Source: Capra hircus (taxonomy: Eukaryota > Chordata > Mammalia > Artiodactyla > Bovidae). From it: DNA of 64,000 nt. Below the pieces are notes generated by a model. It saw only the letters and a list, made by a program, of their open reading frames with translations, did not search any database and was not told the origin of the DNA. Location of the stretch: the NCBI RefSeq assembly GCF_001704415.2, contig NC_030826.1:30623324-30687323 (forward strand). Reading direction: 5' to 3'. The position numbers were made by a program, and so were the translations under genes. This document shows, in pieces, positions 31,675 to 42,910 of this stretch. Position 1 is the first letter of the stretch, and each line of letters begins with the position of its first letter.

Positions 31675-32315
31675 CAGTTCAGTTCAGTTGCTCAGTTGTG
31701 TCTGACCCTTTGCGACCCATGGACTGCAGCGCGCCAGGCTTCCCTGTCCATCACCAACTCCTGGAGCTTGGTCAAACTTATATCCATCAAATCAGTGATG
31801 CCATCCAACCCTCTCATCCTCTGTTGTCCCCTTCTCCTCCTGCCTTCAATCTTTCCCAGCATCAGGATCTTTGCAAATGAGTCAGTTCTTCTCATCAGGT
31901 GGCCAAAGTATCAGTCAGTGGCGTCAGCATCAGTGCTTCCAATGAATATTCAGGATTGATTTCCTTTAGGACTGACTGGTTTGATCTCCTTGCAGTCCAA
32001 GGGACTCTCAAGAGTCTTCTCCAACACCACAGTTCAAAAGCATCAATTCTCCAGCACTCAGCTTTCTTTATAGTCCAACTCTCACATCCACACATGACTA
32101 CTGGAAAAACCATAGCTTTGACTAGATGAACCTTTGTCAGTAAAGTAATGTCTCTGCTTTTTAATATGCTGTCTATGTTTGTCATAGCTTTTCTTCCAAG
32201 GAGCAAGCGTCTTTCAATTTCATGGCTGCAGTCACCATCTGCAGTGATTTTGGAGCCCAAGAAAATAAAGTCTGTCACTGTTTCCATTGTTTCCCCCTCT
32301 GTTTGCCATAAATAC
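31675..32315 (-). mobile_element. BovB LINE 3' end inside L1
   Basis: Starts CAGTTCAGTTCAGTTGCTCA and ends at the sequence coding for the GETVETVSDFIF block. GATAATCT occurs on both sides (31667-31674 and 32316-32323), a perfect 8-bp target duplication in L1 sequence. The minus-strand opening 31895-32335 is BovB coding sequence (SKITADGDCSHEIERRLLLG, FPVVMCGCESW). Confidence 0.93.
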
Positions 32316-32395
32316 GATAATCTAGGTCCATCCATTTTTCTTCAACTGATATTATTTCATTCTTTTCTTTTTTATGGCTGACTGATGTTACATGT

Positions 32396-32608
32396 GGGCT
32401 TCCCAGGTGGTGATAGTGGTAAAGAATCCATCTGCCATTGCAGAGCACGCAAGAGACGTGTGTTCGATCCCTGGGTCAGGAAGGTCTCCTGGAGTAGGAA
32501 ATGGAGCCTGACTCCAGTCTTCTTGCCTGGAAAATTCCATGGACAGAGGAGCCTGGTGGGCTACAGCCCATAGGGTCGCAAAGAGTCAGACACAACTGAG
32601 CACACAGC
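32396..32608 (+). mobile_element. Bov-tA SINE inside L1
   Basis: GGGCTTCCCAGGTGGTGATA head, GTTCGATCCC B box, tail CGCAAAGAGTCAGACACAAC. The same L1 continues to the right with ATTCCATGTACCAC. The duplication is unclear (TTACATGT against TTCCATGT). Confidence 0.9.
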
Positions 32609-32699
32609 ATTCCATGTACCACATTCATCTGCCAATGAACACTAAGGTAGCTTCCATGTCTTATTTTGTATCGCTTTTTAGTTATTTCATATGGGAGGA

Positions 32700-33325
32700 T
32701 ACGTTTAGTTATTCCATCTCTATCAGAAATGAAAGGCTCATTTCTTTGAAGGGTTCTAAGTAGAGGAATTATGTCATACCAGTTGAAGTTTTTAAAAAGA
32801 TCATACTGACTGCAATGTAGAAAACAGATTGAAAGTGTGATGGGTCTTGAAGCCACAGTTTTTTCAGGGAATGTGCAAATAGAGAGCAGGTCCAGGTGCC
32901 TTTGGAGACAGAATCCACTGGACTTGGATATGGAGAGGAAAGGGAAAGAGGAAAGGGAAGGGAAGAGTCAAAGCTGCCTCCCGAGTGTTTTCCTAGAACA
33001 ACTGTGCCAGTAGGGAAAGCCCTGGGAGGGCCATAGTGGGAAGACAGGCGTCAAGACTTTCTATTGTACAGAGACTTGCCTCTTTAATCATTCAAGTGGA
33101 GCTGGTCACACAGGCAGAGGGCAGTGAGCATGGGGAACTCTGGAGACGGGTTAGGGCTGGAGACAGAAAAATGCTCATCAACATACAATTGTTCAAAGCT
33201 CTAGAACCTCATAAGATCAACCTAGGGGAAGAGTGTAGATAAAGGAGAAAGGAAGATCCAGGACTGAATCTGAAGGAGTCTAGAGGCCAGGGAAGAGGAG
33301 GAGCTGAGATGGCGATGAAGCAGCA
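32700..33325 (-). mobile_element. Old purine-rich element (as at 2215-4430)
   Basis: GTGGGAAGACAGGCGTCAAG, GGCTGGAGACAGAAAAATGC and GGGGAAGAGTGTAGATAAAG follow the same order of motifs as the old element near the window start. Family name uncertain. Confidence 0.5.
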
Positions 33326-33379
33326 CCTGTTTTCCTATGATATTTAGTACTTTCATTTAACTATCATTCCATATTGCAG

Positions 33380-33600
33380 TTTCTATAGAGCCATCCGTCA
33401 CTCAACTGGACCATGAGCCCCAGAGGTCAGGGGCGCTGTCTTAATTTGTATCACTGACTTCAAACTCAGTGTCTAGCATCTTTCAAATGAATTCTTTAAA
33501 TGAGTAAATGGACAGATGGCCCACTGAAATGAATGAATTATTCAAATGAAGGAATCTTTCAGTGGATCTTTCAGATGAATGAATGGAGGAGGTTAGGAGA
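33380..33600 (+). repeat. L2 3' end fragment
   Basis: GACCATGAGCCCCAGAGGTC, then GTGTCTAGCATCTTTCAAA and repeated GAATGAATGA match the L2 3' end. Confidence 0.55.
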
Positions 33601-34260
33601 TGATTGGCATGGAGACAAAGGGATACAGCCTTTGCAGCGTCCAAAGGGCTCCAGAAGACAGTTCTGGGGAAAATCAGACAGGTCAGGAAAATGAAATGGT
33701 CCAGGAACATTGCTGTGAGCCCATATCCTCATCAAGGAACCACAAGGCCTGGAGAAGCAAGCTGTCTCATTCCTTCATGGATGTGGTGAACACAGATGGG
33801 AACCCTCTGGCTGCCTGTTACAGAACCCTAAGGAGACAAAATGTGTTCACCTCGGGCTTCGTCAGTGGATGTTTCTATTCTTCTGTGTCTTTCTCTGTTT
33901 TCAAGCAGATCAAAGTCTATCTTGTGAAATGTTCTGCCCCCAGATTAGAATTTAAGATGTGAAAAGGTCAAGAGTTGACATTCATTAAAAAAAAAAAGAC
34001 ATCACTTTGACCCTGGTGAACCGGGGGGCCATCATGAGGGTTGGAAGAGGCCAGGTGCATCCTTGCCAGCCCTCCAGAGACATAAAGCTGTCCTGTGAAG
34101 GGTTATTGACAGCTTGGCATTGACTCCCTAGCTGAGCGGGAGCTCCAAGCCTTCCTCTCTTGACCTGCCAGACTGGCAGGGGCAGTGATGGCCTGGCCTG
34201 AGAGAGAGCCTCGCAGGGTGCTGCAGAGAAGGTCAACCTTCAGTGGAGAACCGCAACATT
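33601..34260. other. Unclassified, no gene seen
   Basis: A 120-codon opening at 33600-33962 overlaps others and has no domain. Contains an A-run at 33988-33998. Confidence 0.45.
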
Positions 34261-34890
34261 TACAATCTCATCGTCTTCATGGTGAGCCGTGGGCTGGGGT
34301 TCTACACATTTCAGCAAGTTGAGCAGAGCCCGAAAGGTTTAACTGTCCAGTTGAAAATGATAGTAAAGTTTATTTTGGTTAGAACCTGAAATGAGTCTGA
34401 GTTTGGCTTTTTCAGCCTGGTGGCTTTGTGTAAACAGTTTACTTAACGTAGTTTTTGGCTCCTTCTCAATAAAACACCATGATAATCCCATTCACAGACA
34501 AAACATCACAGATCAGCAGACAGGCCGCTGTAAAACAGCGCCTTACCTGCGCTTTGCATGCAGTGTAAAGATCTGCTTTTACAGTTTTTAGGAAAGGACC
34601 CGTCCATCTCTGTTTTCACAGTTGGAGACATGGTTTCTTTAGACTTCCATGGAAGAGCTGAGCTCCTTTTTTATACCACAAAAATAGCTTTTAATTAAGC
34701 GCATAAAGCGAGCTGTTATTTTCCAGAGAAGCACGCTGGCTTCATTCAAATTGGAAGAGACCCCGGGAGAATGCCAAGATCACCTACTGCTTACATTTCA
34801 TTTTAATGTGCTCAAGTTCAATAAAAGTTTATCATCTCCATTAAACCGGTACCTATTGGAGCTGATTTAATCTCGTTAGCACAGAGAACC
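34261..34890. promoter_or_regulatory. Candidate conserved noncoding element
   Basis: About 600 bp with no repeat, no open frame and a texture typical of conserved enhancers: AT-rich islands such as TTTTAATTAAGCGCATAAAG and a 13-bp inverted pair of forkhead-like half-sites GTAAAC-A-GTTTAC (34430-34442). This rests on appearance and absence of repeats only; no conservation data were available. Confidence 0.3.
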
Positions 34891-36138
34891 ACATGAAAGA
34901 AATCAAGTCCCCAGGACAAGACTGGGCAAAGCACGGTGTGGGGGGTGTAAATTACACAGAAGAAGCGCAGCGTCTGCGGAGGGCAGGGTGCCTCTCACCT
35001 GCTTGTATGTGTGTATGTGTGTGTGTGCATGCACGTGTGGGGTGTGCACGTGTGTGGGGACCCACACTCTGCCGTGCAGGCTCTGGCCACCAGCCATGGC
35101 GCAGCACGCCCGGGAGGCCGCCAGGCTCAGAGTCCTCAGCTGCTCAGTGTCACAGCCCCACCATGCTCCCTCTTGGACTATGAATTGTGTGACGTTTGAG
35201 CAAACAAATGTCATGTGTAGGGGTGCGAGTCAAACGTCTACTGGCAACAGCTTGCCGAGGACATATATCCTGATTCTAGCCCCAGAGAGCATGGACGCAC
35301 AGATACAGAGCACGCATACATACAGACACACACACACACAAGACATATACACTTTCTCCTGCAGGAAGAGTCGGTTTGTTCACTGTTTTTCCCATGTACC
35401 AGAGAGCCTGCTGGAGTGTTTGGCTAGACCTGAACAGAGTCCAAGAACCCAGAGATGTTAAGTCTCTTATTCAACATGTAGCTTGACTGTGGGAGTCAGT
35501 CACATTGGACATGGTTGACAAGTTGGTGAGGGGTGACTGGGTACCTACAGGTACTGCCCCCAGACATAACCTGATGGGCTGGTGGACACAGTCTCTGTGG
35601 GCTGGAGAACTCAGTGGGGACCAGGCTCAAACTCAGGCAGAGATGGAAGCAGCTATTTTCCAGGGAAATTCAGCAGACGCACAAGGAGAAGTGCCTGGCC
35701 AGGTGAGAAGGGTGCAGTTGGAACCCGTGGTTCTCCGCAGGCCTGCCTCACGCCTCAGGGGGGCTGCAGGGAGTTTGGCCTCCAGCTGGCACTCAGGGGG
35801 CTTGGCAACCAGAGGGTGGCTGTCACCCTCGGTGTGCACACCTGGATCTTAGCTATGGGGACAGAGGTGTGGCCCAGTTTTGAAAGCTGCTTGGCCAGGC
35901 TGCAGGCCTGGAGTGGAAGAGTGTACCATGACTTTATGCAGTTTGCAGGACGCTCCCTCAGAATCTCCGGAAAACATCTGCCGAAGCTTTGAGTGGAGAG
36001 TTCTAGGTCTCTCTGAGGCAGGGTGGGGCGCAAGTCATGCAGGACCCAGGGGGCATGGGCCATGATCCCCTGACTCCATTACTTGTTCACTGAAGAGAAT
36101 TCAGACTCTTAATCGAGTGCCTGATATACTAGTCACCT
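34891..36138. other. GC-richer unclassified stretch, no gene supported
   Basis: Long openings on both strands (for example 34988-35461 and 35582-35992 plus) overlap each other. A strong Kozak-like start GCCACCAGCCATGG at 35088-35101 lies in one of them, but no domain or splice context supports it. GT-rich tract at 35003-35062 and CA tract at 35324-35340. Confidence 0.4.
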
Positions 36139-36200
36139 GTATTAGCTTGGGCTACCATAACACAGTACCATAGAGCATGGAAATTTACTTCTCACACTCT
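36139..36200 (+). mobile_element. MLT2-type LTR start
   Basis: GTATTAGCTTGGGCTACCAT and ACTTCTCACACTCTGG match the first ~60 bp of an MLT2-type LTR; the rest is lost. Confidence 0.5.
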
Positions 36201-36257
36201 GGGGCGGGGTTGGGGTGGGGCGCTGTTCTGAAAGCTTGGCTGTGCAACTTGCATCCC

Positions 36258-36568
36258 GCAAATATTTTGTTTTAGATATTAATTTATTTCTGGCTGCAGT
36301 GACTCTTCATCGCTATACATGGGCTTTCTCTACTTGCGGTGAGCAGAGGCTACTCAAGTTGTGCTGTGTGGTGCTGGCTTCTCACTACGGTGGCTTCTCT
36401 TGTCTTCTCTTGCCTAGCCCAGGTTCTAGGCAAACAGGCTCCGCAATTGTGGCACATGGCCTTAGTTGCTCGTTGCATGTAGGATCTTCCTGGACCAGGG
36501 ATCAAACCCACATCCTCTGCTTTGGCAGGCGGATTCCAATCCACTGCGCCCCCAGGGAAGTCTGCACC
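36258..36568 (-). mobile_element. CHR-type SINE, long form
   Basis: Reverse complement of a ~300-bp cetartiodactyl SINE: ATTAATTTATTTCTGGCTGC at the A-tail side, GTGGCTTCTCTTGTCTTCTC, then GATCTTCCTGGACCAGGGAT and CCCCCAGGGAAGTC at the head side. It is the only artiodactyl-specific insertion I see between 32.7 and 39.7 kb. Confidence 0.8.
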
Positions 36569-38164
36569 CCTCAAGCAGTTCAAGGTGTGGCTCTGGGGCT
36601 GGACCTTGTGCTTGGTGGGGACTCACCCATGGAGGCAGATGAAATGGGGTCCCCCACTGGGCAGGTGATGTGAAAGGTGAGCCCTGTGGGCAGGACTTGA
36701 GCATGGAGAATGACACAGGGCAGAGCAGGAAAAAATGGCTGTGAACGTAGGCCAGATAGGGTCCTCAGGGCAGCACCTTTTCAGGTGCTCTGGACCGCCA
36801 GCCTCAGTCTCAGCCTGGGGTGCATCATGGCTGGGCCAGTGCCTTCCAGAGCCCGCAGGAACCAGGGCCTGACCCTCTCTGTCCCAGCATGGCAGCTGCA
36901 CAAGCAGAGCATGAGGCCCAGTCCCCTCTCTGAGGCCCGGCTGGTATGTCCCAGCCCTGGGCAACAGCTCCTGCCCCTCCGGGCTCGGTCAGCTTGAGCT
37001 CCTCCTCTAAGCACACAGAGACCATGACGGCAGGTTCAAGCGCAGGCAAGCAGCAGAGGGGCACTGACTTTGAAGTCGAGAGCCATAGGTTGAAGGGAAT
37101 TCTCTTGGCCGAGGCACAAAGGGAAGAAAATGCCATCCTAAGGAGAGTAGCTTTAGATTTTTCACTTTATCTTCCAAATAAAAGATTAGGGACACAGTTC
37201 TGGTTGAAATGGCTAAGCGGGTGCCTGAATAATTGAATTTCATGCTCATTATTTCCCTCTGAAGTGGTGAACACGAGCAGTCATTGGAAAGCGGGGAATC
37301 TCAGATGCCCCGGCCAGCGCCGTGCTGAGCTTCTCAAAGGTTTCCAGGTCCGCCCAGCATTCATGGTGGCTGTGTGGTACGTACGAGGCAACACTGAAGC
37401 AGCCCGTGAACCCACCAGGTTGAAGACAAGCTTCCCCTCCATTGGCAAGTTTGTTATCAGCTTTAGACACTTATGTTCTGCACAAGATTAGACACAGTCT
37501 GGGGCCTGCATTGTGCTGTGTTGAGTAGGCAGTTTGCCTGTAGCTTTGACATCTCATAACTGAGCTGTATCAGAGTGGGAAGGAAGGAAAGACCAAAGGT
37601 TTGTAAAGTGCCCTGCAAGTGTGGGCCAGGGAGTCACAGGAAAAGTCTGTGCCTTTTGCTCATTTCTGCTGTGTCCCAAACATTCTCTAAGAAAGTAAAA
37701 TCTTCTAGAAAAATAGGTATACTAGGGTTACTACTATGATAAAAGTGGACTTTGGTGGTTCTGTCTGAACCTTTGTTTTCTCTTTGCTACTCAGTTTCTT
37801 TTTTTAAAGGAAGCCTAGAAGAGATTGTTCAGTGCAAATAAAGGGACCACCTATGATGAGAACATAGGGCTCCGTTGGGGAAAATTCTCACTCCTGAGAA
37901 AAGATGGAGTTATAGAAACTGAAGCTTGATTTCAAACTGTCTGTGGGCCCCGAGGAGGGCTTCTTCCCAGATAGAGAGACCCTGCTATGTTCTCAAGGAA
38001 TTTGGGAACAGGGATTTGCAAGCACATTTTCCCTCCCCAACAAAGGCTTCTAACCATGCATTCTGGCAAGCTTTCTCCCCGCCTTTTCTGAGCAAGGTCA
38101 GGGCTCATAGGTCTCAGGTATTGACTGCAAGGTCCTCATAAGTCTTTTTGGGGACAGAGAGAAG
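36569..38164. other. 1.6 kb unclassified, no gene supported
   Basis: No repeat recognised. 36590-37060 is GC-rich with overlapping openings on both strands. 37130-37260 is AT-rich and may be unique conserved DNA. Confidence 0.45.
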
Positions 38165-38440
38165 GAAGGAACTGCCCTTTCTTGAACTCCTACAGCATGC
38201 CAGACACTGGCCAGGCCTCCCATGTGTTATCTGAGAGGTGTGGAGGCTGTCATCCTTACCCTGCTCCTCAAACTGTCTCTGGGGGAAGAGCAGGGGTTTT
38301 CATTCTTCTGCATCAGCGGCACTGTGTGTAGCAACAAGATGCGCACAAGGGTCAGAGGAAGTCAGCCATCTGCCTGAGGTCCTGTAGATGGTAAGACCTG
38401 AGATCTGCCCTTCAGGTCAGGATAACTCCAGCACTTCCAG
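38165..38440 (+). repeat. MIR SINE
   Basis: TTCTTGAACTCCTACAGCAT, GCCAGACACTGGCCAGGC, and further on TCTGCCTGAGGTCCTGTAGA follow the MIR order, with an insertion in the middle. Confidence 0.5.
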
Positions 38441-39744
38441 TTTAGCAACAGTGAGAAAGACTGTGGAAGCAGCTATGCCAGAGCTGCCAGATTTCAAATG
38501 AATTATCCATGGGAAGAGACAAGAAGTCAGGACAGTGTGCCACTTGCCTTAACTTTGCTCTCCCGCTTCTACAAACTGATGAAGGCTGTGACCTTCGGCC
38601 CTTTCAGGAAAGGCCAGGGATCTCGGGGACTGTTCTTGAATCTTCTTTCCATTCCATCTCCCACTGCAGCTGTCCCTTCCCTACCCCTTCCCTCACCCCT
38701 TCCCCACAACCCCCTTAGGGAAGAGGGTGGAATTCAAGATGGGGTGGGGGCAGGCACGGCATCAGAACAATGAAATAAATTACAGTGTCCAAAGAACCCT
38801 CAGGAATCCAAACAGAGCAAAATTATTATGTTTAACGTAGAAATTGAACTTCAAATAATCCTGTTCTGTGTTTAATAACAACAGGTATGGCTCAGCCAAG
38901 CCAAGTCAGCTAGGTCCCCTCCGCCAGGCTGCCTGGCCTCTCTTAGCAAGAAGATAAAGCAAACGAGAGAGCTCTTGAAGGTTCATAGAATCTCTCACCT
39001 CCCGAAGAATGCAAACTGTATAAATACTCAGGTTTTAAAATAAAATCCCCCCCAGGCCAGCATTGTAGAACAGGGCCAGCCGGGCCTGGCAGAGCCTGCG
39101 GGCTCGTCGTCCAGGCTGGGTGGCAGCGTATCCTGTGACCAGGATGCCTGTGACACGTCAACACAGCCTTTGCGTCTGGACTGTGTATTGAAACTGTGAA
39201 CACAGAACTCCCATGACTCAAGTTTACAGAAATACGTGACAGTGTTTGAAGTAGCTGAGCTGACACTAAAACAGTCTGACATCACAGCCTTGGGGGAGAT
39301 GATGGAAATTTCTCCATTTCTTTGGAAAACTGAAAAAAGCAGATTCCTCTCAGGTGTTCAATTGGCCACCCAAGTGTAGCTCTTGGGCTGCTATTCTTTG
39401 GTTTTAGAAAATCACACAGAGATGCAAAAGGTGTTGGCCATGTCTAAGGATCGTGGGTATCAGACCGTGCTGGGTGTTTTCTGCGTACCTCCCTCCAAAC
39501 CTGGCCCCGCCCCCAGTTCTTTCTCTGTCTTTCTCTGCTTCCCTCTGTGCTCTTGGAGCCTGTGTGGCCCGGGCTCCCCTTACCTTGGACTTTGGTTTGG
39601 ATTTGGCCAGCAGAAACCACAACAGGAAACTGGCAGGCAGGAGAAGAGAGAGGTCAGGGACTGTTCTCCTCTGCCAGGCCTCCAGCCCTGTCTAGGCTAC
39701 CTACATAGTCCCCCTCGCCCCGCCCCACTGTCCGTTTTTGGCCA
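38441..39744. other. 1.3 kb unclassified, no gene supported
   Basis: 38765-38885 is AT-rich, repeat-free and possibly conserved. 39060-39170 has several CpGs but no CpG-island length. Openings overlap each other on both strands. Confidence 0.45.
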
Positions 39745-39745
39745 A

Positions 39746-40274
39746 GGTAAAAGCTTGGAAGAAAAGCTATGACAAATTTAGGTAGCATATTAGAAAGCAG
39801 AGACATCACTTTGTCAACAAAGGTCTGTATAGTTAAAGCTGTGGTTTTTCTAGGAGTCATGTATAGATGTGAGAGTTGCACCATAAAGAAGGCTGAGTGC
39901 TGAAGAATTGATGCTTTCAAACTGGTGCTGGAGAAGATTCTTGAGAATTCCTTGGACAGAAGGGAGATCAAACTAGCCAATCCTGAAGGAAATCAACCCT
40001 AAACATTCATTGGAAGGATGATGGAGATGCTCCAGTACTTTGGCCAACTGATGCGAAGGTCTGACGCATTGGAAAAGACCCTGATGCTGGGAAGGATTGA
40101 GGGCAGGAGGAGAAGGGTGCGACAGAGGATGAGATGGTTGGATGGCATCATCAACTCAATGAACATGAGTTTGAGCAAACTCCAGGAGATGGTGATGAAC
40201 AGGGATGCCTGGCATGCTGCAGTCCATGGGGTCACAAAGAGTCAGACAAGACTGAGCAACTGAACTGAACTGAA
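39746..40274 (+). mobile_element. BovB LINE 3' end
   Basis: Starts CTTGGAAGAAAAGCTATGAC (the LGRKVMTN block) and ends GACAAGACTGAGCAACTGAACTGAACTGA. Stops and an indel near 39925 (AAACTGGTGCTGG) break the frame. Confidence 0.92.
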
Positions 40275-40741
40275 AAGAGTTTCCCACCATCCCAACCCCT
40301 GGATGACTACTCACCTTCTTCTCCCCTTAATCCTGCTAACTGACCCAGGTGTTTCCTGTAGTGACACAGGCAATGTGCAGAGTTGCCCCCTTCACCTTTA
40401 ACTTCCGGTTAAGAGTGTCTGGGTGCTCATCTTAATTTGGTATCATGATACTACACCAACAGTGTGGAGGATGGATGAAGTGTGCTCATATCATTAAGAA
40501 CAAAGAAATGTGCAAGAATTTCTTTCCATCTTTTAAGCATTTTTTTTTTTTTGCAGGTTGCTTATTATCACCTATTCATAGTGAAAGGAAACTGACTTGT
40601 AATCATCAAATCACTGTCTTGATTTTCATAATAATGTCAAACATTCATATATTTTATGTTTCCATACTCGTGCTGTTTATCTATGGTATTTCTTGAGTTC
40701 CTGTTATCATTGATGGTGATGAGTAATTTGTTTTGCCTCCT
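40275..40741. other. Unclassified, T-run inside
   Basis: T-run at 40540-40552. No repeat family or gene recognised. Confidence 0.45.
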
Positions 40742-41061
40742 CCAAGAAGATCAAACCAGTCCATGCTAAAGGAAATCAGTCCTGAATATTCATTGGAAGG
40801 ACTGATGCTGAAGCTGAAGCTCCCATACTATGGCCACCTGATGCGAAGCACTGACCCCTTGGGAAAGACCCTAATGCTGGGAAAGATTGATGGTGGGAGG
40901 AGAAGGGGACAACAGAGGAAGAGATGGTTGGATGGCATCACTGACTCAATGGACATGAGTTTGATTAAGCTCTGGGAGTTGGTGATGGACAAGGAAGCCT
41001 GGTGTGCTGCAGTCCATTGGGTCACAAAGAGTTGGACACGACTGAGCGACTGAACTGAACT
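40742..41061 (+). mobile_element. BovB LINE 3' end
   Basis: Starts AAGAAGATCAAACCAGTCCA and ends TGGACACGACTGAGCGACTG plus AACTGAAC. The plus opening 40733-41053 reads through the BovB C-terminal region (MLKLKLPYYGHLM to TKSWTRLSD) with no stop until the natural end. Confidence 0.92.
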
Positions 41062-42007
41062 TCCTGGAGAAATGCTTAGCCTTTCAGGCTTTCCCTCCCC
41101 ACCTCCTTACAAGCACCCTCATCTCTCTCCTCTGATCAAGATGCTTGCATATGATGATAATGGAAAGTTTGTGTGTCCTTATGGCCATGCTTCAAGACAC
41201 CTCAGTCCATGATAGTCTCTGGGTCCTCACTGGTCTCTGTCTCTGGCCCTGGGGCACCCACATGCTACCAGTGACTGATCACATAGGTCCGGTCCCATCC
41301 ATTAGAACATCTTGCTGCATTTACTCTTCATGTCCTGGTCCTGACCTTTGATCATAAGGTTTCTACATTCTCTTCTGATCCCTCCGCCAATCTACTGGAA
41401 TTTTCAGCCTTTCTGTACTGCTGCCCACCTTCAGAACTTACAGGACCTCTAATACCCTCCACACCATATACCAAGCATGGACAACCCAGAGTCCACCTGT
41501 AACCCATTTGCATAGATGTCTGCCTCAGCTCATGGGCTCCATGAAACATAAAGCACTGGGAAGGATGCTTAAAGAGTGGCCACTGTGTGGCTAGAGAAGA
41601 GAAGTGAGACCTGCCATGGAATAAGCCCTATCATTCATCTTTTTTTTTTTTTTTTCCCCCTATGAAGGCCCTTAGGAGGATTTTGAACTCAAAGGGGATG
41701 ATCAAGACTCATGCTCCTGACTTCCTGTTGCTCTCATCCCCTTCACAGCTCCTCCACCTGCACCCAGGTTCATTCCCCATGTCCTCTCTGGGCAGAGGGG
41801 AAACCTCTCTCACACGATTTTGGGTTTTATCTACTTACAAATGGCAGGCAGCGAAACTTGAAATGGAATCTCTAGACTCTGCTTTTAATAGGTCAGAGGA
41901 AATCTTGGCAGTTGATAATTCTTTTTATTTCTCAACAAAGACTGGCTTTCAAGATGATCATTTCTCCAGGAAGCAGAACTTATGGCTGGAAGACTCCTTT
42001 GTTTCTT
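41062..42007. other. Unclassified, no gene seen
   Basis: T-run of about 17 at 41640-41656, followed by CCCCC. No repeat family recognised; the 128-codon opening at 41662-42048 ends inside BovB sequence and is not a gene. Confidence 0.45.
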
Positions 42008-42232
42008 CAGTTCAGCTCAGTCTCTCAGTCTTGTCTGACTCTTTGTGACCCCATGGACTGCAGCATGTCAGGCTTCCCTGTCCGTCACCAACTCCCGGAG
42101 CTTGCTCAAACTCATGCTCACCAAGTCAGTGATGCCATCCAGCCATCTCTTCCTCTGTCACACCCTTCTCCTCCTGCCTTCAGTCTTTCCCACCATCAGG
42201 GTCTTTTCCAATGAGTCAGTTCTATCTATGAG
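42008..42232 (-). mobile_element. BovB LINE 3' end
   Basis: CAGTTCAGCTCAGTCTCTCA to CAATGAGTCAGTTCTATCTA, the last ~225 bp of BovB on the minus strand. Confidence 0.92.
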
Positions 42233-42394
42233 GCATAAATGAAATCCTCGTTAGAAAGTTGTTTTTCCCCCAAAGTCATCCTGGACCACCTGCTGCCTCT
42301 TGTCTCCCCTGTGTTACAGTGTAAGCCTTGAATAATAAAGCTGCTCCCAAAGAAAGCTAGCATGAGCCCATGTTTATTAGGCACTTAACTCTTT

Positions 42395-42550
42395 CTGTGT
42401 CTTAGTTACCTCATCTCTATGTATTTTGACCTTTGTGGTAGAATTTTTGTAGGATTAAATGAATATTTATCTATATTTATCTCTATGCATATCTTAGAAC
42501 AGGATCTAGTATATAGTAAATGCTATGTAAATAATTTCTATTGTTATTTC
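42395..42550 (-). repeat. MIR SINE
   Basis: TGTCTTAGTTACCTCATCTC, GGATTAAATGAATATTTATC, TAGAACAGGATCTAGTATAT and AGTAAATGCTATGTAAATAA are the reverse complement of MIR. Confidence 0.65.
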
Positions 42551-42552
42551 TG

Positions 42553-42910
42553 TTATGCTAATAGTATTTTTTAAATTCTATTAAAGCATAGTTGATTTAC
42601 AATGCTGTGTTAATTTCTGCTGTACAGCAAAAAGACTTAGTAATATATAAATTGTGTGTGTGTGTATATATATATATATGTATATATATATATTCTTTTT
42701 TGTATTCTTCTCCATTATGGTGTTTCACAGGGCCTTGAATATAGTTCTCTGTGCTATACAGTAGGACCTGGTTGTTCACCCATCCTATATATACTAGTTT
42801 GCCTCTATTAATCCTGAACTCCCAGTCCTCTCCTCCCTTCCTCCTGCTCCCCACCACCCCTCAACCCCCCCTATCCCCCCCACCCTCCGCCTCTTGGCAA
42901 CCACAAGTGG
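42553..42910 (-). mobile_element. L1 3' UTR
   Basis: AAAGCATAGTTGATTTACAA, GTACAGCAAAAAGACTTAG, CTCCATTATGGTGTTTCACA, TACAGTAGGACCTGGTTGTT in minus orientation. A GTGTGT/ATATAT run lies at 42653-42694. Confidence 0.85.

Larger units (their letters stand above)
31495..32690 (-). mobile_element. L1 3' region, split by BovB and Bov-tA
   Basis: Pieces 31495-31674, 32316-32395 and about 32611-32690 read in order as a cetartiodactyl L1 end on the minus strand (CCCTTTGGTGACCATAAGTT; ATAATCTAGGTCCATCCAT; TTCATCTGCCAATGAACACT). Confidence 0.82.

Noticed and set aside
34988..35992. Two long plus-strand openings with a strong Kozak-like GCCACCAGCCATGG at 35088-35101
   Set aside because: Overlapping openings exist on both strands, part of the first is a GT/CA repeat translated as Cys/Val/His runs, and no domain is visible.
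36215..36673. 152-codon opening
   Set aside because: It runs across a CHR SINE and ends in GC-rich unclassified DNA; not a gene.
39060..39170. CpG island
   Set aside because: Only a short cluster of CpGs; far too short for a promoter island. The GC-richer 19.3-20.0 and 35.0-36.1 kb stretches also lack dense CpG.
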